DNA of 64,000 nucleotides, from the NCBI RefSeq assembly GCF_033115175.1, contig NC_084836.1:66073297-66137296 (forward strand), read 5' to 3'. This DNA comes from Lepus europaeus. Lineage: Eukaryota; Chordata; Mammalia; Lagomorpha; Leporidae. Below, piece by piece: positions 12,114-23,785 of this stretch; positions within the stretch are counted from its first letter, which is position 1, and the number at the start of each line of letters is the position of its first letter. Under the pieces are notes generated by a model that saw nothing but the letters and a program-made list of their open reading frames with translations, made no database searches and was not told the origin of the DNA. The translations under genes and the position numbers were made by a program.

Positions 12114-13903
12114 ACTCTATTTGGTTACCTTCCCCACCCAAGGTGACCCAAGGCCCAGCCACGGAGATGGAAAATATGGAAGCTGTCATAGTCTCTGGAT
12201 CCCATCAGTCAAGAAGGAGGGAGTCCCTCTTCTGTTTGATTGGGTTCCTCATAGTCAACAAAGAACAGTCCTAGTGTCCCTGCTGCTTGTAAATCAGCAG
12301 GAGAAGACTTGAAGGATGCTGTAAACCTAGCCCACCAGAGAAGTCAAGCTCTAAAGGAATAGGGAGAGAGTGAGTAGCCTCGAGCTACACCTTGAGGGAG
12401 ATCAGCACCATCACCCCCCTGTAGGGGGAGGGATGATGGGGAGATAGGAGAAGGAGCCAGGGTTCCTCTGGCTCTTTTTCATCCCAAGAGGCAGCCTCAG
12501 CCAAAGAGAAAAATGCCCCAGGCTTAGCCAAACACACACCACAGCCATCCGGGAAGCAGAGATCAAGCCTTCTGGATAACTCTGTTTGTCCATGCCAGGG
12601 TCTTGAATTCTGATGCATAGAACAGCAAGGTCTCTAGGGCACCCAAGGCATACACGCAGGGACAGACACAGCCACATTTCTAAGGGGACGGCGCACCTCT
12701 GCCCACTGGCTACATGTACTGGCTTACCAACCTCCCCAAGAGAGGAGTAGCTTCCCTTGGCAAAGTGATTCCCTCCAGGGGTTCCCACAGCCCCTAGGAC
12801 TGGGGTGGCCCTCTTATACAAGCAGCACCTCTTCTGCTGATGTGACCGCTTCAGCCCTGGGTTAGGATCCCCCCTGGATGAAGACCAAGATGAAGCAGAT
12901 GAAAAGATTGACAGCATCATAAAAATTTTACAAAACATAAGTGAAGACTTAAAAGTCACCTGGAGAGGTGCACATGTCCCCAGATGAAGCCCGTGGGCGC
13001 TGGAATAAGTGTCCCCACCCTTCCTGTAGGACCAGCATCCATCTCCACACCCAAGAGTCACAGCCCCCACCTGCCACTGATGCTTCCAGATGTCTGCTGT
13101 TTCTGATCCAGATCCAAACTGACATCACCACCTGATACTACACTAGTTCTCCCGGGGCTCAGTTCCACACCTCATGGGCCTCTCCACAGGGCCTTCATCG
13201 GGACGAGCGAGCTGAGAAGATCCCGAGGGAGCTCGTATGTAAGACAAGAGCCTTCCGTGACCTGCCCTCAGCAGGGAGCCTCCCATCACTCTGCCATCCG
13301 CTGTTTGCTATAACCCAATCTCCCCATTCAATCCATACCCACACACAGCGGATCCCACGAGGCCAGGATACCAAGAAGGGGGCCTCTCTGGGAGCCACCC
13401 CAGCAGTCACCCCAGCAGACAAGGCCCAGCAGGGAGGGGATACAGGGACAAACGCCTTGCCCAAGTCTCTTCCCCTCCTCTCATCTCCCTCCTATGTCTC
13501 TTGTTGGCCAAACTCAACCGGAAGCCAGAGGCCAAAAGATCCCAGGGACACAGCCCACAGAGGTCCTTCCTCCACACCAGGCGAGGGTGAGCAGAGACCG
13601 GAGCCGAGGCAGGGAGGAGCGGGAGGCACGGCAGACTGAGCACACACAGCACCTGACACAAGACGCAGGGTGGGGAGCTGGCAGTCACCATGGAAGTTGG
13701 CTACATGGCACGGGACAGCCCCTCACCCCAACACGGAGTCTGTCTCTGGGCTTTCATGCACCAGTACGGACCCAGTTCTCTCCCAGGCACTAAGATCTGG
13801 GGTAACACCTGCTATACAGTCATGAAAATGTTCCACAGAACAAATGTCCCAACAATCTACACATGTATTGAACCATCACATTGTCTACCCACAAATACAT
13901 CCC

Positions 13904-14298
13904 AGGGTACTTCAAAAGGCTCATGGGGAAAAAAAAAAAAGCAGAATTAAAAGTATGAATTGTTTTGACATAAAAAGTTTTTTAATTCCATGAACAGTGT
14001 TTTCATAATGCATTATTTCCCATATGTGAAATACAATTTTGGGGCTAGCACTGTGGCACAGTGGGCTAAAGTCCTGGTCTGAGGCACCGGCATCCCATAT
14101 GGGTGCCAGTTCAAGTCCTGGCTGCTCCACTTCCAATCCATCTCTCTGCTATGGCCTAAGAAAGCAGTAGAAAATGGCCCAAGTCCTTGGGCCCCTGTGC
14201 CTTCATGGAAGACACAGAAGAAGCTCCTGGCTCCTGGCTTCGGATCGGCCCAGCTCCAGCCGTTGCAGCCATCTGGGGAGTGACCCTGCAGATGCAAG

Positions 14299-14342
<44 letters not shown>

Positions 14343-14482
14343 GCTTCTCTGTAATTCTGCCTTTCAAATAAATAAATAAATCTTTAAAAAAGAGAAATAC
14401 AACTTTGCAGTCAAAAAATGTTTTGCCTAAAATAAGTTCATGCTCTTAATTCCATTTTCCATGAACTTTTTGAAGCACTCCC
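13904..14482. mobile_element. palindromic MITE-like DNA transposon, copy 3, split by a SINE
   Basis: Left end GGGTACTTCAAAAGGCTCAT (13904) and right end ATGAACTTTTTGAAGCACTC (14461) are inverted repeats. The element is interrupted by the CSINE at 14041-14393, so about 226 bases belong to the MITE itself. It is the clearest copy in the window. Confidence 0.7.
14041..14393 (+). mobile_element. CSINE inserted in the MITE, with target-site duplication
   Basis: A full-length CSINE with a (CT)n run at about 14300-14337. It is flanked by GAAATACAATTTT (14028-14040) and GAAATACAACTTT (14394-14406), a 13-base duplication with one mismatch, which gives the exact insertion boundaries. Confidence 0.93.
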
Positions 14483-16077
14483 ATACAATTATTGTGTTTC
14501 ACTGAAAATAAAATAAAACTTTCTTCCACGTCATCACCTCATAGGTAAACACCTGCGCCTTTAACTCCTGGGGCTAGGCGTGGTATTGGGAGAGGAAAAG
14601 GCTAAGTGGGGATATTTGGAAAGACCCTCCCCCCGTGACAGTTCTAGTGTGGATGTCAATGTTGTGCTTTCCTCTTAGAAAAGCCTTGTGCAAATAGCAT
14701 CCTTTACTTCTGTTGACTTTCTTAATGTGCTCATGGAAGCTCTTAGAGAACAGCTCCTCCTTCTACAGTGCACACACACACACATGCAAGGCAGTAGCTG
14801 CAGAGTCCTCTCTGCACACTGACCCGATGCACCTCTCTTCTGCACCTGCCAACCACTATGTGGCAGATAAATAACCCCCAGCATCAAATCCTTCAGCTCA
14901 ACCTTAATCCTAATGAAGCCTCTGAGTTCAAGGGCAAGGCTCTGCCATGTGCACTTCTCTGCTCCCTTGAAGGCAGGATTCCAACCAGCGCTGGAGAGCT
15001 CAGACGTAGACCCGCTCTCCACTGCTCCCTCCATGTTCAGGACGGCTCTGGATTGCTACGCACATTTTTCAGACCAAGAACTGATGCAAGTAGTTGCTCG
15101 GTCCCCCAAACCACTCAGTCTACCCTAAACGGAAACAGCGAAGTTCATCCCGGGTCTCCAGAGTTGCCAGTGCCTGTCCCCTCCATCACCCTAATACCTC
15201 CTCGCTGCACAGTTCTGAAATCCAGAAAACTCTGAAAGCTAAAAGCCCTTGCACAAATCATTTGGTGGAAAAAAATCTGAGCTCATGAGGTAACAAAACT
15301 TGACTCAAAGAGATGTTTGCTATTTATAGTCTTAGCTCACTTTGCGCACTTACAGAAACAGCAATGCATTCGACAACGGGGCGACCCTGTGACATGCTCC
15401 CCACTACCTTCTAAAATTAGAAAAATGCAGCATCCCAAAACACCTGTGACACCTGCAGCCCCAGAAGGGGGTTATCAGCCTGAATCTTCATAATTTTTTT
15501 TCCTTTGCTAATCCAAGCCCTCGTCACAATGGAGGTTCCTCGAGCCCCAGGACGATGTTTTATTCATGTGTGGGTCTCGGGGCGGTGGGCAGCACAGATA
15601 GCACTCAAGAAACGTCTGCTGACTGGAGACCAGTTTGTTTCACAACTGCCCCGGGAAGGGGAGAATGGGGGCTGGGGGGCAGGGGCCGGGGGGCCTATCC
15701 TCCAGAGGGAGAGAATCCAAGGCTGAGAAAGGGAAAGGGGACTCCTCTGAGGACACACAGGTGCAGACAGACTAACGTCACAATCAGAAGATCCCCTGGG
15801 AAGCAGCAGTGCAGGATGGCAGGGGAAGTGGGTGGCTGCCCTGGGCCCCAGCCCAGCATTAATTTTAGAACCCGGGGTATCACAGCCTCAGCTCTGCCCC
15901 CTTGCTGGGGAGCAGCTCCACCATCTCCGTCCCTCCCTTTCTCAGGCCAGCTCCCAAGCCGTTGAAGGGGATCTGGCAACCCTTCAGGCTGGGCGAGGCG
16001 GCCATCAGGTCTTACAACAGGCCTTCTGCAGCCCCAGGAGGGAGGAGAGGGAATCATGGGGGGATTCATGAAGAGTT

Positions 16078-16372
16078 CAGCAGGGGTGGACAAAGGGTAA
16101 GATGCTCACATCCCGTGTCAGAGTGCCTGGGTTTAGCTCCCAACTCCAGCTTCCTGCTAATGCAGACAGGGGAGGCAGCAGTCGTGCCTCTCACAGCCAG
16201 GTGCCTGTCACCCATGCTGGAGACCTGGATGGAGTCCTAGCGCCTGGCTTCGGCCTTGGCCCAGCCTGGCCATGGTGGGAGTTTAGGGATGGGCCAGTAG
16301 ATGGGAACATGTATACTCTCTCTCTCCCTCTCTCTCTCCCTCTCTCTCTCTGCCTGTCAAATATTTTTTTTT
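16078..16372 (+). mobile_element. CSINE, diverged
   Basis: The core 'ccagcttcctgctaatg', 'gagacctggatggagtc' and a CT-rich tail are present. The head is weak. Confidence 0.75.
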
Positions 16373-16546
16373 TAATTCAGTTCGGTGTCAGCCAGGAGCT
16401 GAGTGGAAAGTTCCTATCCCTCTGGGTAAAGCCCAGACACTCACACTGAAGCAAGGCTCAGAACAGGAACACACTGTCCCACTGCAACCTTGCAAACTTT
16501 CACTTCTGTTGTTTCATCTACTCCTTAAAGAGCCTGGGGGGGGGGG

Positions 16547-16876
16547 GGGCAGCACTGTGGCACAGTGGGCTAAAGTCCTGGTCTGAGGCACCGGCATCCC
16601 ATATGGGCACAGGTTCAAGTCCTGGCTGCTCCACTTCCAATCCAGCTCCCCAAGAAAGCAGCGGAGAATGGCCAAAGTGCTTGGGCCCCTGAGCTCACAT
16701 GGGAGACTTGGAAGAAGCTCCTGGCTTCTGGCTTCAGATCGGCACAGCTCCATCCCTGGTCGCTGCAGCCATCTGGGGAGTGAACCAGCAGGTGGAAGAC
16801 CTCTCTCTCTCTCCTTCTGCCTCTACCTCTCTCTGTAACTCTTTCAAATAAATAAAATATATTAAAAAAAAAAAAA
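16547..16876 (+). mobile_element. CSINE preceded by a poly-G run
   Basis: Runs from 'ggcagcactgtggcacagtg' to 'aaataaataaaatatatt' plus an A-run. A 13-G run at about 16538-16550 replaces the usual GGGGCC head and is a likely assembly trouble spot. Confidence 0.9.
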
Positions 16877-17484
16877 AGAGGCCTTGGAAAATCCAAGGCA
16901 GATTTATGCCCAAAATGCCCCATGGATGAGACCTGGGAGGGGCCTATGTGGGGCTGGGGAGCCCCTCCTAGGGGTTAGGTACCTTCAAAAAGCTGAAAGT
17001 TCCAGCAATAGCACCCGTGCCTTCAACCCTGTCCCCTCAAGAGGAGAAGGCAGCCAGGGACTCAGTCTTCAAACATTCTGGCCAGGGTCTCCTGGGAAAA
17101 GAGAGAAAAGGAGGTGGCATCCCACCTCCTGAGCCAGGAGACTCCCTCAGTCTGGGGAAACGCTCACACCCCACCTGAGCTCCATGTGGACCAGGACAGG
17201 AGGTGGGCCCCAGCCTCAACAGTCCGCAACAGGCCCACCCTAGACTCTCCCTCACTTGAGACACGCTCCAGTCCCTGAGAGCCCAGAGGGCAGGTGGAGT
17301 GAGGCAGGAAGGAGAAAGTCAGGAAGCAGATGGCTGGAAACTAGAGAGGCTCCTACCGATGACCTGCCTGTGAGGACACCAGCCATCAACCTGTCCCCTG
17401 AGCCCGTGTTGATTTAGCAGGTGCCAGTTCTGAGGAAGACGGGGAAGAGGGTGAGGAAGTCACACCCCTCCAAGCTCCACTCCT

Positions 17485-17530
17485 ATTGGCCAGTGACACC
17501 CTTAAAAGGGCTCAGCAACTCCAGCACCCA
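17485..17530 (+). promoter_or_regulatory. LACRT: LACRT core promoter (inverted CCAAT box and TATA-like box)
   Basis: An ATTGG (inverted CCAAT) lies at 17485-17489 and a TATA-like TTAAAA at 17502-17507. The start codon follows about 80 bases downstream, leaving room for a start site near 17530 and a 5' UTR of about 50 bases. Spacing is typical of a tissue-specific TATA promoter; no CpG island is present. Confidence 0.55.
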
Positions 17531-17583
17531 TAGTCCCAGGAACCTCTGCGGATTCTGTGGCTGTGTCACCCTCATCCCGCAGC

Positions 17584-20500
17584 ATGAAACTCATCGCTCT
17601 CCTCTTCCTGACTGCCCTGGCCGGGGCCCTGGTCTATGCCCGTGAGTATGGCCCTCCCCCTGCACCCCACCAGAGTCCTCGCGCTGCTGCCTTCAGCTCT
17701 CTCCTTCTCCCCCGGTTCCGTCCTGGCTTTCCTGTCTCTGCAAGTCACTCTGGATCCCAGTTCTCCACGCATGGCCTCTTGGGCAGGGAACAAGGAACCC
17801 CCCTGGCCCCAGGCTTCTCGAGGAGCTCAGCACTCCAGCACCTCTTCTCATCCCCCCTGCTCCAGCCACTCTGCTTTCCTGAGGCACCCCTGGGCCACAG
17901 CACACACTGAGCAAGGTGCCCCCTGCACAAGCATCCAAGGCAAGAGGCAGGGTGACTTACCAGGCAGCCCTGCTCCGCTAGCCCAGCAGCACGCCCCGCC
18001 TATGGACAGAGCCCTATTCTCAGGGTGCAATAGCACGACCTGGCCCAGGAGGGCCCTGCAGCCCCTTGAACTTCTCAACCTCCCTTCTTGCTCCAGTCCT
18101 TCCCGCAACCAACTCTGAAGGACACTGGCCGCTCATTATTTTTCCATCTGTTAAATCTCAGTGTAGCCGACATCTTTTATATGCGTGTGCTCAGGTCCCA
18201 TTGGCCCCTACCCTACCCAGCTGGGCTTTTTCCTCCCCGCCCATCACGCCAGTAATTACTTCCGGGGTAGAGGACATGGGCGTTCGCCATGCCCTGGGCC
18301 TCTGCCCTGGGCCTCCACCCAGGAGCAGAGTGCACACCACACACTACTCGTGGGGTTGGAAGAATAGAGGGAAGCGGGGCAGGGCACCACCAGGAACTCA
18401 CTCCAGCAGGTCGCAGGCCCTCACACTGTCCTCCCCCACCGCAAACCTTGGCCAGACCCAGACGGGAACCTCAGGGAACCCTGGGAAGCCAGAGGCAGGT
18501 TGGGAGGAGTGCAGTGTCCCTGGCAGGGTCCAGCCTGCGGGATGAGCGAAACATGGGCGGGAAGGCGCTCCTGAGGGCCTCTTCAGCCTCCAAGCTCCAC
18601 TGCGGGCCCTGGGAGCTGGCGGGGAGGAGAGGAAGGGCGGGCAGGTGGGCTGGTAGCCATTCTGGCTCTCATCTGCCTTCTGATTCGTCCACTGCAGAAG
18701 ACGCCCCTGTAGAAGAACCCCCTACCGAGACCCCTGCCGAGGCCCCTGCCGAAACCCCTGCTCCTGCTCCTGCGGAGGCCCCTGACTCAGGAGCGGAGGC
18801 CTCTGACTCGGGTGAGTCCGCCCCACCCTTCCGGGATGGGGTTTGACAGCTGGGACGGGGTTTGACAGCTGCAGACCCGAGTGGAGGCAGGAGAAGCAGC
18901 GGGGGAGGGAATGCTGGATGGCAATGGGGGCGCACAGGGAATGCGCCACCAAACAAGGGAGCGTGGGGCCCAGCGTTGTGGAGGGTGCTGTAGGTCGACC
19001 TGCTGCAGGGTCACCAGCATCCCACAGCAGAGCACAGGTTCAAGTATCGGCTGCTCCACCTTCTATCTAGCTCCTTGGTGGTGCGCCTGGGAAGGCAGCA
19101 GAAGATGGCCTGAGTTCTTGAGGCCCTGCCACCCGCGCACCTCCCCTAGTTCCCCTCTGCTTTATCCGGAGACACCTCATCTGGCCTCAGACCTCATTTC
19201 CCAGCTCCATTTTCCATGAGCCGCCTTCATGTCCCCCCATGCACCTGTCCCACACCTGCCTCACCCCCAGCTCTTGCAGACTCCCTCTCTGCCCCCAGGG
19301 AAGCGCCTTGAGAACATCCTCACGGTCCCCCCTCCCACACACGGAGCGCACCTTCCAGGCTCAGCCTTCTGTTGAAGCGCCCCCTGATTCTCAACACAGC
19401 CTGGCCCAGCTCCTTCCTAATCCTGCCCATGGTGCTCCACGAGCGACAGAGGATGTGGAAGTCTCCACCATGTCCCTTCCACATCCTGGCACCCAAAGTA
19501 TATTAGGAAGCCTACGGCTCTGCACTCAGGCCAAAGGAGAAGAAAAAACACTTTGCTAAAAACCAATAAATATGTGTGTGTGTGTTCAAATTCTGAATGG
19601 ACAACCACAGCCACCCAGGAGACTCCCGCACCTGCCCAGGAGACACCGGCAACGACCCAGGCGACTTCAGCAGCGACCCTGACGACAAGCGGTATCACCT
19701 CCCCAAAATCTGGCTCCATTCGTAAGTCTCTTGTCTCGACGCCAGATCAACAACGTAAGGACATCTCTGGCCGCCGGCCCATGTGACAGCTCCACCCATA
19801 GAGTCCAGGAGAAGCAAACATTCCTGGCCACCTGAACACAGAAGTGCAGGGCTGTCTGTGGGCTGTGGCGCAGCAGATTAAGCCAACACCAGCATCCCAT
19901 ATGAGTGCCTGTTCGAGTCTTGGAAGTCCAGGCCCAGCCCCAACCATAGCGGCCATTTGGAGAGTGAACCAACAAATGGTTACTCTGCTTTTCAAATAAG
20001 TAAATAAAATCTTACACACACACACGCACACATGCACACGCACACACGCACATATGCACAGGGTTTCTACAATTGCGGGTCTTAGTGCCTACACCATGCA
20101 TGGTTTGTCACCTGGCCCACGCCCCTTCCCCTTAGTGACTTTAAGTCCCTCAGCAAAAAACGTCCCCACTTTAGGAATCTGAATAAGGATGGGGTCTTGG
20201 GGGAGGTCTCTTCAAGTGCTGTGGCTTTTCTTCTGATAATGATTGTTTTGCCCCCAAATTAGTGGATGGCTTAAAAAATAAGTTCAAGGTTCTGCTCGGG
20301 TGAGTTGAAGACAAGAAAAAGCCAACTGCGGGTGAGTGCGTCCTGTGGCAGGCCTGGGTGGGAAAGGGGTGGGAAGTGGGGAAACACTCGCCTCGGCCCC
20401 ACCCCACGCAGGAGACACAGCCCCTGCCTGCTGAAGGGGCTTCCCTCTCTTTGTGCTTCCAAACGAGTCCAATTTCTCATCCAGATTCCGACTGCCATTG

Positions 20501-20841
20501 CTGTCTACTACTAGACCGGTTCTTTCTGGAGTCTAACCCCCAAACATCCCACTGTGGAACCTGTTTCCTTGCCCCCTCCCCACATTGTCTCCTTCCAAGG
20601 TGGGGGAAGAAGGTGGGTCCTTTAGCCCACAGTGACTCAGAGCACCATTGCTCTGCTCTGCCTCCCGTGAAAGCCCATTGGGAGCTCTGTGAGTGTGGAC
20701 AGCACAAGACAGAGTTGGAGGACAGAGGGTAGAGCAGGTGCCTGTGGCTCTCCAGCCACATCCTCGTCTTGGCTTTCCTCTAGGTGGAATTTCCTTACGG
20801 GAAAAACAGCCGTCACTGGACTCCAAGCCTCATGGCCCTAA
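17584..20841 (+). CDS. LACRT: lacritin-like secreted tear glycoprotein, 5 coding exons
   Basis: Lacritin is a secreted lacrimal/salivary glycoprotein that promotes tear secretion and epithelial survival. Exon 1 (17584-17641) encodes signal peptide MKLIALLFLTALAGALVYA and ends at C|GTGAGT. Exon 2 (18698-18811) encodes a P/A/E/T-rich segment (QDAPVEEPPTETPAEAP...). Exon 3 starts at 19611 (ATQETPAPAQETPATT, like the human TTTTAQETSAA segment) and has two in-phase donors, after 19721 and after 19754. Exon 4 (20263-20299) encodes LDGLKNKFKVLL, matching the human C-terminal amphipathic helix. Exon 5 (20784-20841) ends in TAA, just before ATTAAA. Junctions are phase 1 except the last, phase 2. With the distal exon 3 donor the product is 136 residues (human 138); with the proximal one, 125. 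The human stretch ALAKAGKGMHGGVPGG was not found. Exon 3's acceptor has a poor pyrimidine tract. Identity rests on signal peptide, exon phases, C-terminus and synteny; dermcidin is the nearest alternative. Confidence 0.78.
18966..19140 (+). mobile_element. CSINE 5' half, in LACRT intron 2
   Basis: 'ggcccagcgttgtggagggt', then 'ggttcaagtatcggctgctcc' up to 'cagaagatggcctgagttctt'. The 3' half is missing. Confidence 0.65.
19853..20018 (+). mobile_element. CSINE with internal deletion, in LACRT intron 3
   Basis: The head 'gggctgtggcgcagcagatt' is joined directly to 'ggccatttggagagtgaacc' and the tail. The middle (box B-distal core) is deleted. A CA/CG-rich dinucleotide run follows to 20056. Confidence 0.75.
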
Positions 20842-20844
20842 ACT

Positions 20845-20850
20845 ATTAAA
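20845..20850 (+). terminator. LACRT: LACRT polyadenylation signal ATTAAA
   Basis: ATTAAA lies four bases after the TAA at 20839-20841 and is followed by a GT-rich stretch (20871-20890), as expected for a cleavage site near 20865. Its position supports 20784 onward as the terminal exon. Confidence 0.6.
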
Positions 20851-21325
20851 CTGAGAGCATCCATCTCTCTGTGTGTGTGCCTGTGTCCTGTGGGGCGGGC
20901 CCCTGAGTGCACGTGCGGAGACAAGGTCTGCCTGGGGTGCCAGGAGGCACAGAGCATGCTGGCCCAGGCCCTTGGCCAGTCACATCCTATCCAGAGCCCA
21001 GAATGCCTTAGCCCTGCTACACATACCCAGACTCATACACTAGTCCCTCTGGTGGGAACAGCACCCTAGCTCTGGTTCTACCTCCTGATGCTTCACACTT
21101 GACTCTCAGTGGCCTTTGGGCATTTCCCAAATAAAATCAACCACCAAACATTAAATCTGTTCCATTGTCAGAAAAACACTTAAAAAAAAGAAAAAGAAAC
21201 GCAGCCCATATAGTGAATATATAAGCACTAAAAAATTGTCAAAATAAAGGATAGCATTAGGGATATAAAATTAGCACCAAACACATCTGTCATATGAGTA
21301 AATAAAAATAGCACAAGTATATATC

Positions 21326-21641
21326 TTTTTTTTTTTTTTGACAGGCAGAGTAGACAGTGAGAGAGAGGGACAGAGAGAAAGGTCTTCCTTTACCATTGAT
21401 TCACTCTCCAATGGCCGCTTCGGCCAGCTCACCGCGCTGATCTGAAGCCAGGAGCCAGGTCCTTCTCCTGGTCTCCCATGGGGTGCAGGGCCCAAGCACT
21501 TGGGCCATCCTCCACTGCACTCCCGGGCCACAGCAGAGAGCTGGCCTGGAAGAGGGGCCACTGGGATAGAATCCGGCGCCCCAACCGGGACTAGAACCTG
21601 GTGTGCCGGTGCCGCAAGGCGAAGGATTAGCCTATTGAGCC
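21326..21641 (-). mobile_element. CSINE2-type, antisense, with target-site duplication
   Basis: Begins with poly-T then 'gacaggcagagtagacagtg' and ends at 'ggattagcctattgagcc'. It is flanked by GTATATATC at 21317-21325 and 21642-21650. Confidence 0.92.
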
Positions 21642-21792
21642 GTATATATCCTGAAAGCAAGAGATTCTTAGATTGGATCATAAAGCAAAAACCATAAAGA
21701 ATGGATTCAAAGATACATAAAGTGTGTGTGTGGTCTTCCTTGCCTGCCTGCACTGCTGCCTTCCTGAGTAACTCAGTGAAAGCACCAGTGGT

Positions 21793-22120
21793 GGGAGCTG
21801 GCACTGTGGCGTAGCATGGAAAACATGGCCTGCAGTGCCGGCATCCCATATGGGCTCTGGTTCGAGTCCTGGCTGCTCCACTGCCAATCCAGCTCTCTGC
21901 TGTGGCCTAAGAAAGCAATGAAGGATGGCCCAAGTCCTTGGGCCCTGCACCCATGTGGGAGACCTGGAAGAAGCTCCTGGCTCCTGGCTTCAGATTGACA
22001 CAGCTCCAATGCTACGGCCATCTTGGGGGTGAACCCACGGATGGAGGACCTCTCTCTCTCTGCCTCTGCCTCTCTGTAACTCTGCCTTTCAAATAAAGAA
22101 ATATTTTTTAAAAAATCATT
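21793..22120 (+). mobile_element. CSINE, full length
   Basis: Runs from 'gggagctggcactgtggcgt' to 'tttcaaataaagaaatattt', including the intact box B region 'ggttcgagtcctggctgctc'. Confidence 0.9.
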
Positions 22121-23349
22121 TTTAAAAAAAGGAAAGAAAAAGAAAACTCCAGAAGGTAGGACAGAGCAAGGAAGGCTTGCAAGAAAGCTGGAGAGGGTGT
22201 GGGACTGGAAAAGGGAAGGCCATCTGCTGGGGGCCAGGGGGACGTGTACCCTAGTATGAGGCATCAGAGCTAAGCAGGGTGGAGAGATGGAGATTGACAG
22301 GCCAAAGGGATCTGACATTGTGCAGGGTGACTGAGCCTGACCCCCGTCTGTGGTGTTCCACTGGAATTGGAGGTAATCGTGGGAACTCTTAATAGTTTTC
22401 GATGCAGAGATAACGTATAGATGTAAACGTGTGTTCTGGTTTATTTGCAGGAACGCAAATGTATACATATATAATACATACACTTCCTAGCTTGACCACT
22501 GAGAGGCCAGGAAGCAGTGCATCCAAGTCCAAGGAGCACACGTGGAGCCTGCATCTTCACTTCCAAATAGTATTAAGAGAGCAGCAATCCTTGGAGCAAT
22601 GGCCGATCCCAGGGCCAGGGCAGAGCAAGTGCAGGGTGAATCTGGAATGCTTTGTAGAGCCAAAAATTTTAAAAGGTTCTGATGAAGGATGGAGATGTTT
22701 CAAAAGAATACAGAAGCTAACAAGAAAGCTAGACTAATCCCAATACGTTCAGATGGTCCCAGACTAATCAAATTCAATGGAAAAGAAATTGTAAAAGATG
22801 ATAATATAAAGAATAAGAAAAATAAAGAGTATGAAAATTCATGAAATAAATAGGAACAGTGAGTCCATTCTGATACACATCACTTATGCATATAAATGAA
22901 TGAGTAAATAAATGGGGAGGTGAGAAGAGTTTTCCTTCAAGCAGAATGCCAGGTTATACAAGCAGAAGCAGAAAATCACTCCCTGGCAATCATCAGAGCA
23001 ATCGTTAATGTAGCCAAGGCACATCAATGAGTGCCTCTAACAGGTGAAGTTCAATGAGGAAGAGGACATTCCACAGCCTCAAAGGACCTGCGCGCGAAAC
23101 ACGTGTTCATTACAAAGCAGAGAAAGAGTCCTTCTGGGTGGAGAAAGCTGGCAGACGTGACATTGATCAGTGATCGCAGTGAACATCACAGTGACAGGAA
23201 AACATGAAGCTGTCTTCCACCTCATGGGCTGCAATGCGGAGAGCACAGTAGTGCAGGACCTGAAGCCGTCGCGAGGAGCCGCAGACGAACCCTCAGCTGG
23301 GGACACTCGACACAGAGAGCTCGCCGCACTCTTCCAAAGTGGCCACGTC

Positions 23350-23728
23350 TGGGGCTGGCATTCAGCCTCTAGGTGAAGATGGCCCCATGGCCGAGGGCCT
23401 GGGTTTGAGTCTCAGCTCCACTGTTAATTCCAGCTTCTTGCTAATGTGCACCCTGGGAGACAGCCGATGATGGCTCAAGTACTTGGGTCCCTTCCATTCA
23501 CATGGGAGACCTGGACTGAGTTCCGAGCATCTGGCCCGATACCCAGCTCCAGCTCCCAGCAGGGCAGGCGGTGGGAGGCAGCCGTGATGGCGCCAGTACT
23601 TGGGTCCCTGCCACCATGTGGGAGACCTGGTTGAGTTCCTGGATTCCAGCTTCAGCCTGGCCCAGGAAGCTCTGGCCATTACAGGGATTTGGGAATAAAA
23701 CAGTAGATAGGAGTTCAGTCTCTCTCTT

Positions 23729-23761
<33 letters not shown>

Positions 23762-23785
23762 GGCTCTTAAGTACATTTTTTAATT
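23350..23785 (+). mobile_element. CSINE with internal duplication of the core
   Basis: The core phrase 'acttgggtccct' followed by 'gggagacctgg' occurs twice (about 23478-23520 and 23598-23633). The CT-rich tail is at 23703-23762. Confidence 0.7.

Noticed and set aside
12411-13070. 219-codon minus-strand frame
   Set aside because: No family resemblance, no splice-site support and no signal peptide. Other frames over the same bases are nearly as long.
1-17480. Search for a dermcidin or MUCL1 gene upstream of LACRT
   Set aside because: The only LLFLTALAGAL-type signal exon is at 17584, and its downstream exons are lacritin-like. No second copy was seen.
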